From NCBI GenBank assembly GCA_938092065.1, contig CALKND010000014.1, positions 1 to 38,056 of the forward strand: DNA of 38,056 bases, written 5' to 3'. A program made the position numbers and the translations under genes. The notes below the pieces were generated by a model. It was not told the origin of the DNA, ran no database searches, and saw nothing but the letters and a program-made list of their open reading frames with translations. This stretch comes from an uncultured Rhodospirillales bacterium. GTDB taxonomy: Bacteria; Pseudomonadota; Alphaproteobacteria; Rhodospirillales; JABHCV01. Every line of letters starts with the position of its first letter. Position 1 is the stretch's first letter. Positions 33,030 through 38,056 of the stretch are shown here, piece by piece.

Positions 33030-33300
33030 TGTCCCAATTATAGCGGTAATGGTAAATTTGGATAAAGGGCTAGAGCGAAAGTGCGCCGTAGTGAAAGAGC
33101 CCGCATGAATTAGGTCTTAGAAATACATAAACCAAAACAAAATCGCAAATTAAGCATAGCATGTCAAGACAGCTGCCTAAATTACTGGCTTAAGAGTTTT
33201 ATAGCGGGCTATAACCTGAGACAAAACAAGCGACTGGGTACTAATCATTACCAGAAAAACTTTTTACCCGGGAGGTGCTGGCAACTTAGACACACACAAA
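33030..33300 (-). repeat. Leader repeat copy A upstream of the MetH-activation/MeTr/RACo operon
   Basis: Inverted partner of 27269-27535, with conserved block 33138-33190 including a -35-like TTGACA (minus strand, 33167-33162). Hairpin A has outer arms 33067-33071 and 33098-33102 (GGGCT/AGCCC) and an inner GCG/CGC stem (33075-33077, 33084-33086). A further stem TTATAG-cggg-type-CTATAA lies near 33200-33215 in this copy only. The element occupies most of the gap between fdhD and the operon, ending about 90-100 bases before the chosen start codon. Confidence 0.75.
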
Positions 33301-33387
33301 TTGACTTAGGCTGAATTGGTACTGTTCCTTATATCCGAAGCCATGGAACGCCCAAGCTTAACAGCAAGCTCTCCATTATAAAAAGCT

Positions 33388-34227
33388 TTATACTGTACTG
33401 TCATCCTCGGCGGCTAGATCGCTAATAATGCGATGTTGCCCAGCTAGAGCAATAAAACGGCGTCCGCGTGCCCTGCCTATTAAAGTTAGCCCGACCTGCC
33501 TAGCCAATTCAACACCCCACGCCGTGAACCCTGAGCGCGACACCAGAATAGGCACTCCCATCTGAACTGTCTTGATAACCATCTCGCTTGTCAGTCTCCC
33601 GGTTGTATAAAAAATTTTATCACTTCCCTTCATTTCGTGGTGATACATATAACCGGCTATTTTATCAACAGCATTATGGCGACCAACGTCCTCCATGTAT
33701 AACAAGGGGCAATCTTCGCGTGCCAGTACGCAGCCGTGAATAGCGCCCGCCTTAAGGTAAAGACTGGGTGTCGTGTTGATTTCTTTAACCAGGCTCGCCA
33801 GCCAAGATGTCCTTATAATGTGGTCTCCCGACAGAACAATGTCTTCAAACTTTTCCATTACATCACCAAAAACCGTGCCTTGAGCACAGCCAGACGTCAG
33901 GGTTTTCTTTTTTACTTTTTCTTCAAATGTTGTTTTCATAGCCGTTCGCACGACGACACATTCAATGTCAGCATCATAATCAATGGCAGTAATAGAATCA
34001 TCGTCGTGAAGCATGTTCTGATTGAGCAAATATCCCACTGCGAGATATTCCGGATAATCCCCAATAGTCATCATTGTGACAATTTCCTGACCATTGAGGA
34101 ACAAGGTTAGAGGGCGCTCAACAGGAACAGACATTTTAATGGAATGTCCTTCATGATCGATCCCTTCAACGCGTTTAGTCAAACGGGCATCATCCGGATT
34201 AGGGGAGATCAAATAATTATTACTCAT
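33388..34227 (-). CDS. fdhD: Formate dehydrogenase accessory sulfurtransferase FdhD
   Basis: Protein of 279 residues, the usual FdhD size. It transfers sulfur from a cysteine desulfurase to the molybdenum or tungsten bis-MGD cofactor of formate dehydrogenase. Family motifs are VPVERPLTLFLNGQEIVT, TIGDYPEYLAVGYLLNQ, LKAGAIHGCVLA, EDVGRHNAVDKIAGY and FYTTGRLTSEMVIKTVQMG. The active-site loop reads LTSGCAQGT, with one cysteine rather than the C-x-x-C of E. coli FdhD. No formate dehydrogenase gene is in the window, so it must lie elsewhere. Its placement next to the methyl-transfer genes fits a final formate oxidation step. Its ATG lies on the divergent side from the secretion operon. Confidence 0.95.
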   Translation of the reverse strand: MSNNYLISPNPDDARLTKRVEGIDHEGHSIKMSVPVERPLTLFLNGQEIVTMMTIGDYPEYLAVGYLLNQNMLHDDDSITAIDYDADIECVVVRTAMKTTFEEKVKKKTLTSGCAQGTVFGDVMEKFEDIVLSGDHIIRTSWLASLVKEINTTPSLYLKAGAIHGCVLAREDCPLLYMEDVGRHNAVDKIAGYMYHHEMKGSDKIFYTTGRLTSEMVIKTVQMGVPILVSRSGFTAWGVELARQVGLTLIGRARGRRFIALAGQHRIISDLAAEDDSTV

Positions 34228-34554
34228 GCTATAACAAGCCCAGGCTATAGAAGTTAGTACTTACGATCATAGTCTTAATCAAGACGAAGAACATAATAAA
34301 AATCTATTGAAGGCCTATGATGAATAAACAATACTGTTTAGGGACTTTTTTTGCCAAGCGATGTAATTAGCCAACGCAGAATAAACATAGACTTCTTATT
34401 TGCGTAGGCTGTTCTTCTGCGCTTCAAGAAAGTCAAATAGAGAAACATTTAGTCCCGCAAAACAACCAAAATTAGGATAATACTTATACGCTAAAATAAA
34501 TCATGTTGAATTACATATGTTGACGAAACAGTGGAAAGAGCAAATACAAGTTAA
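34228..34554. other. Divergent intergenic region between fdhD and the secretion operon
   Basis: No gene seen. TAAACA-atac-TGTTTA (34325-34340) is a perfect 6-bp-arm palindrome followed by GGGAC and seven T residues on the plus strand; it may be an operator or a terminator of an unseen short plus transcript. The ribosome binding site before the secretion ATPase ATG is weak. Confidence 0.45.
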
Positions 34555-36258
34555 ATGAAAGATTTATTCCAACGCTTGAAATCCATGCCATTGATCTCAT
34601 CAGAATTGGTCTTGGCGTCGGTATTCATAAATATCTTGGCCCTGGCCAGTCCACTGTTTGTCTTACAGGTCCTGAATCGCTATGTTTCCCAGGGCGTAGA
34701 CGCCACACTGTTAACACTTGTTTCCGGTGTCCTAATTGCCATTTCCCTGGAATTCGCCCTCAGGCAAGCACGATTGCGACTAGCTCGTGGGGTTAATGTT
34801 GTACCAGATGAATCAGTTGCACTCAAAAGCTTCGGCATCCTAACCAGAGCCAAAGTAAAAGGTCTTGAAGAAGTGCCTGTAGGGACAAGGCGAGAAATGG
34901 TGAATGGTGTCGCCGCTGTGGAAACAGCTTTTAATGCAAACAATATCACCACCATTCTGGATGTACCTTTTTCATTAATTTTCATTTTTGTTATTTATCT
35001 TATGGAGCCGACAATTGCCCTCATCGTTGCTTGTTTCATAATTGTCGTGTTCGGTATCGGATTGTTTTCTAATGTTTCGGCAAAAGGTAAAACAGCCGAG
35101 CTACAGGAAGCTTCTGGAGAGGGCAGTGCATTATTGGGAACTGTCACTCGAGAGAGCGACACGCTTCGGGCCTTCAACGCTGGGGAATACTTACGTGCTG
35201 CTTGGTCTCAACACACTTCCCACATTCAAAAACTACGACGGGACATAACCGCCAGACAAGCTTTGGTGCAAACAGTTAATCAGACGGCTAATGGGCTGTT
35301 GAGCGTTGCCGTCATTGGTATGGGTGCCACTCTTGTTGTGCTTGGAGATCTCGATGTTGGCACAATGATGAGCGCCAACATACTGGCTGCCCGAGCGCTG
35401 CAACCAATATCAAAATTTTCTCAGTTGGCAACTACGTTTGCCAAAGCTCGCCAGTCACTCGATTTAATTCTAAAATTTGATGCCATGCCCGAAGAACTCG
35501 ACAGCGGTGCCCATATGGCTCAATATAAAGGTGGTCTTGAATTTCGTGACCTTGCCTTCGCCTTTTCCAACGACGCCACACCATTATTTGAATCCCTAAA
35601 CGTTAAACTGACGCCGGGTTCTGTCTTAGTCGTAACTGGGTCCAATGGAAGCGGCAAAACTACGATAGCCCGGCTGTTATCTGGGCTACTGGAGTCTACT
35701 CGTGGACAAATCCTTGTCGATGGCATAGATCTCCAACAAGTCTCAACAAAATGGTGGCGCAGGCAAATCACTTATTTACCTCAGGAACCAGCGTTGATTA
35801 ATACTACCATCGAGAATAACCTTCGTATCAACAACCCAGACATGAAACCTGAGCAACTTGACCTGGTCATTGAAGCGTCTAATTTGAGAAAGTTTCTGGA
35901 TGAAAGCAAGGACGGGCTGGATACTCTGATCGTTCAAAATGGATGGCGTTTATCGGAAGGTATTCGCCGCCGCATTGCCCTTGCAAGGGCCCTCGCCACC
36001 CAAGGCAAATTAATAATTATAGATGAACCGACCGAAAGTTTTGATGCAGAAGGCTGTGCAGCTGTTCGAACGGTATTAGGCCAGTTGGTTAAGCAGGGCA
36101 ACACGGTGGTCATAATGACGCATGACATCAATAGCGTAACGGGGCCCCATACACTCCTAGATCTCAACGAAAAACCAAAACCAAAAATTACTAAAATTAT
36201 GGGTCGCGAACCAGATAGCGAACAGGTTTTGAAGAAAACAGGGGAGACGAAGAAGTGA
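34555..36258 (+). CDS. Type I secretion ABC ATPase/permease (PrtD-like)
   Basis: Inner-membrane exporter half-transporter of 567 residues without a C39 peptidase domain, like PrtD/HasD/RsaD. About six membrane helices lie in residues 15-280 (PLFVLQVLNRYVSQGVDATL is typical). The ATPase has Walker A GSNGSGKTT (362-370), Q-loop Gln410 and Walker B LIIIDEPTES (about 486-495). The signature is LSEGIRRR (466-473) instead of LSGGQ: the second glycine of GG is Glu and Gln is Ile, which is unusual. Its stop overlaps the GTG of the fusion-protein gene (GTGA). It should export the RTX protein encoded convergently downstream. The 77-residue C-terminal stretch after the H-loop is hydrophilic. Confidence 0.92.
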   Translation: MKDLFQRLKSMPLISSELVLASVFINILALASPLFVLQVLNRYVSQGVDATLLTLVSGVLIAISLEFALRQARLRLARGVNVVPDESVALKSFGILTRAKVKGLEEVPVGTRREMVNGVAAVETAFNANNITTILDVPFSLIFIFVIYLMEPTIALIVACFIIVVFGIGLFSNVSAKGKTAELQEASGEGSALLGTVTRESDTLRAFNAGEYLRAAWSQHTSHIQKLRRDITARQALVQTVNQTANGLLSVAVIGMGATLVVLGDLDVGTMMSANILAARALQPISKFSQLATTFAKARQSLDLILKFDAMPEELDSGAHMAQYKGGLEFRDLAFAFSNDATPLFESLNVKLTPGSVLVVTGSNGSGKTTIARLLSGLLESTRGQILVDGIDLQQVSTKWWRRQITYLPQEPALINTTIENNLRINNPDMKPEQLDLVIEASNLRKFLDESKDGLDTLIVQNGWRLSEGIRRRIALARALATQGKLIIIDEPTESFDAEGCAAVRTVLGQLVKQGNTVVIMTHDINSVTGPHTLLDLNEKPKPKITKIMGREPDSEQVLKKTGETKK

Positions 36259-37556
36259 CCAAGGTCCCACCTGAACCAATAGAACAACCAGAGACGATGG
36301 GCTATGCAGCGCATCTGGTTTTTATTCTATGCGGGTTGATCATTATCATCTTTGGGTTCTGGGCTAATCTTAGCACGATTGACATCGTTAGCATGACAAC
36401 TGGAGAAGTTGTGCCGTCCTCTCAGGTGAAATCTGTACAACACCTGGAAGGTGGTATTGTTCGCCAAATCCTAATAAAAGAAGGTGACACTGTACAATTA
36501 AACCAGCCACTTGTAGTTCTTGAGCCGATGGCTAATAACGCTGATGTTGGAGAACTTCAGGTCCGCCTAACTTCCCTCAGAGCTAAAATTTCCCGCTTAA
36601 GGGGGTTTGCAAGTGGTGCTAGCAAACCATCTTTTGATGCAGATTTGGAGAGAGATCACCCGGAAATGGTCCGCCAGGCACTAAAACTGTTCGAAGCCCA
36701 AACCGCCAGTCTAAATGGAGAATTAAAGAAACAACGTCAGACTATCCAACAACGCAAAGACGAGATCAATGGAATAAGAGCTCGTATTAAAAACGGCAAG
36801 GCGAGCTTGAAACTGGTCAATGAACAAGTAGCAATCAGCCAGAAGCTATTAAAACAAAAGTTAACTAATCGATACGAGCACTTGGAGTTACTTAAGGAGG
36901 CAGGCCGCTTATCCGGCTCTATCAACGTCGATCAGGCGGCTCAGATAAGTGCTCGTTCCGCAATGGAAGAAGCACAAACCGAACTACAAAACATTACTAA
37001 CGCCTTTAATGAGGAACATCGAATAGAATTGGATGATGCCAATCTTACTTTCCGAGAGCTTAGTCAACGCATGAAGAAGCTTAGGGACAATCTCAAACGC
37101 ACCGTGGTTCGCTCACCGGTTAACGGCGCAATCAAATCAATTTATGTCTTCACAGAGGGAGGCGTGGTTAAGCCCGGAGATGCTATCGCCGATGTTGTAC
37201 CGTCTGGCGACCGCCTAATCATAGAGTCTAAGTTGGCTAACCAGGATGTTGGATATGTTAGTGTTGGCCAAACAGCAACGCTAAAACTGACATCCGCAGA
37301 TGCCATGCGTTTCGGTCACATAAAAGGAATCGTCCGAACCATTAGCCCCGACGCATTAGTAATGGAAGATGGCGTTCCTTATTATAAAGTCATGATAGAG
37401 CCAGAAAGCGAGCGTTTTGAAAGAGGGAAATACAAATATAACCTTTTTCCAGGCATACAAGTCGCAGTCAGCATTCAAACAGGTCAGCGCACCGTATTTG
37501 AGTATTTAACTGGTCCATGGCAATCATCCATGGAAGACGCTTTTGGCGAACGCTAA
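36255..37556 (+). CDS. HlyD-family type I secretion membrane fusion protein (PrtE-like)
   Basis: Periplasmic adaptor of 433 residues with one N-terminal membrane helix (about residues 15-38, AAHLVFILCGLIIIIFGF). The signature VKSVQHLEGGIVRQILIKEG is diagnostic of PrtE/LapC-type adaptors. Residues about 90-290 form a long alpha-helical coiled-coil hairpin, and the beta-barrel follows with VRSPVNGAIKSIYVFTEGGV. The C-terminus FEYLTGPW is the family ending. It starts with GTG overlapping the ATPase gene. The outer-membrane TolC-like partner is not in the window. It ends two bases from the stop of the convergent RTX gene. Confidence 0.94.
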   Translation: MTKVPPEPIEQPETMGYAAHLVFILCGLIIIIFGFWANLSTIDIVSMTTGEVVPSSQVKSVQHLEGGIVRQILIKEGDTVQLNQPLVVLEPMANNADVGELQVRLTSLRAKISRLRGFASGASKPSFDADLERDHPEMVRQALKLFEAQTASLNGELKKQRQTIQQRKDEINGIRARIKNGKASLKLVNEQVAISQKLLKQKLTNRYEHLELLKEAGRLSGSINVDQAAQISARSAMEEAQTELQNITNAFNEEHRIELDDANLTFRELSQRMKKLRDNLKRTVVRSPVNGAIKSIYVFTEGGVVKPGDAIADVVPSGDRLIIESKLANQDVGYVSVGQTATLKLTSADAMRFGHIKGIVRTISPDALVMEDGVPYYKVMIEPESERFERGKYKYNLFPGIQVAVSIQTGQRTVFEYLTGPWQSSMEDAFGER

Positions 37557-37558
37557 CA

Positions 37559-38056
37559 CTATGTATTTCCACTAGCGGCAAAATCACTATTGTCTAGGTT
37601 CTCCGTAACCAAGTTCTGAAGCTGAATTTCAGCGTCAACATCCGCGTCAGCATCTGAATTAATCTCTAACATTCTTGTTTGAGCGTTATAGCGTCCAGAA
37701 GCGCCTGAAGTAGAATAATCAACAAAACTAGCAGTTTCGTCTCCAACAAAAGTAAAGTGTGTTAGGTTTGTAAATTGAATTGTATCGGTGTTATCTGCCT
37801 CAAAATCTGTGATTACGTCGGGCGCCCCTAAGCCGCTAGTAGTCGTGTCTGTCTCAAGATTAAAAACAAAAGTATCCCGGCCCTGGCTTCCCGTCAAAAA
37901 GTCAACGCCAGCCTGACCTTTTAACGTGTCGTCACCAGAACCGCCCGTGAGGATGTCGTCGCCAGCTCCACCACTAAAGTTGGCAGACGTGGTTAGGTCC
38001 GTTCCGTCAAAGACATCATTGCCAACATTACCAAAAGCAGTTTCTATTCCAGCACC
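37559..38056 (-). CDS. RTX (hemolysin-type Ca2+-binding repeat) protein, C-terminal part
   Basis: Only the last 165 or so residues are in the window; the frame is open to the edge. Nonapeptide repeats GGAGDDILTGGSGDDTLKGQ bind calcium in a beta-roll, followed by AGVDFLTGSQGRDTFVF and DVITDFEADNTDTIQF, the serralysin-C/M10-type ending, and a C-terminal secretion signal region ending DNSDFAASGNT. It is the likely substrate of the type I secretion pair, facing it tail to tail. The N-terminal enzymatic or adhesive part is outside the window, so its activity (protease, lipase, adhesin) is unknown. Confidence 0.92.
   Translation of the reverse strand, partial: GAGIETAFGNVGNDVFDGTDLTTSANFSGGAGDDILTGGSGDDTLKGQAGVDFLTGSQGRDTFVFNLETDTTTSGLGAPDVITDFEADNTDTIQFTNLTHFTFVGDETASFVDYSTSGASGRYNAQTRMLEINSDADADVDAEIQLQNLVTENLDNSDFAASGNT

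Noticed and set aside
33030-33300. Cobalamin riboswitch in the leader of the corrinoid operon
   Set aside because: Expected from context, but I could not find the B12-box or the conserved GCCACTG-type core on the minus strand here or in the other leaders.
33736-34110. 124-codon plus-strand frame antisense to fdhD
   Set aside because: Shadow of a complete FdhD with all family motifs.
1-38056. tRNA genes, CRISPR arrays, attachment sites
   Set aside because: None was recognised: no cloverleaf with a T-loop signature and no regularly spaced repeats were seen by eye. A tRNAscan or CRISPR finder run would be decisive.

Overview
The window looks like a chromosomal segment of a fairly AT-rich, probably marine, alphaproteobacterium. 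The basis is gene content: an H+-pyrophosphatase, GcvA-type LysR regulators, PhnCDE-type and EmrAB-type transporters, a PrtD/PrtE-like type I secretion pair with an RTX protein, and FdhD. No rRNA, tRNA, CRISPR array or intact transposon was seen. The taxonomic placement is inference.

Layout. 1-3.4 kb: 3'-truncated hppA (-), then a decayed phosphate-uptake pair (+): a DUF47/PhoU-like gene with an in-frame TAG, and what looks like a heavily deleted PiT permease. 3.4-9.0 kb: one minus-strand operon running from an iron-sulfur/MvhD fusion through metV and metF into otnI (frameshifted), otnK and otnC. 9.4-12.3 kb: DMT exporter, LysR and a tandem universal stress protein. 12.8-16.9 kb: iron-dependent alcohol dehydrogenase, Nudix hydrolase, a phthalate-dioxygenase-reductase-like flavoprotein and a divergent LysR. 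16.9-20.6 kb: EmrAB-type efflux pump with a divergent LysR behind a perfect 26-bp palindrome. 20.7-24.6 kb: a PhnC-D-E-E type ABC importer. 25.0-33.0 kb: corrinoid methyl-transfer genes (a UroD-type methyltransferase fused to a corrinoid domain, a methyl-H4folate:corrinoid methyltransferase, a RACo-type reductive activator and a free-standing MetH-activation-like protein). A two-gene DprA-like operon on the opposite strand sits among them. 33.4-34.2 kb: fdhD. 34.6-38.1 kb: type I secretion ABC protein, membrane fusion protein and the C-terminus of an RTX protein.

How it fits together (inference). An unknown methylated compound, perhaps imported by the PhnCDE-type system, would give its methyl group to the corrinoid domain. 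The CmuB/MtgA-like enzyme would pass it to tetrahydrofolate. MetF/MetV would oxidise methyl-H4folate to methylene-H4folate and hand electrons to the iron-sulfur/MvhD fusion. FdhD would support a formate dehydrogenase encoded elsewhere, completing oxidation to CO2. RACo and the MetH-activation-like protein would rescue oxidised cob(II)alamin. This resembles the cmu (chloromethane) logic of aerobic methylotrophs combined with the MetFV/MvhD electron module known from acetogens.

Non-coding structure is notable. Two diverged ~260-bp copies of one leader lie in inverted orientation upstream of the MetH-activation/MeTr/RACo operon and of the DprA-like operon. A third leader, before the UroD-corrinoid gene, shares only the hairpin (GGGCT...AGCCC around a covarying inner stem). 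A separate ~112-nt nested stem structure precedes the DprA-like operon. The iron-sulfur/MvhD fusion and MetV carry homologous C-terminal tails ending in PEDAFLREIG.
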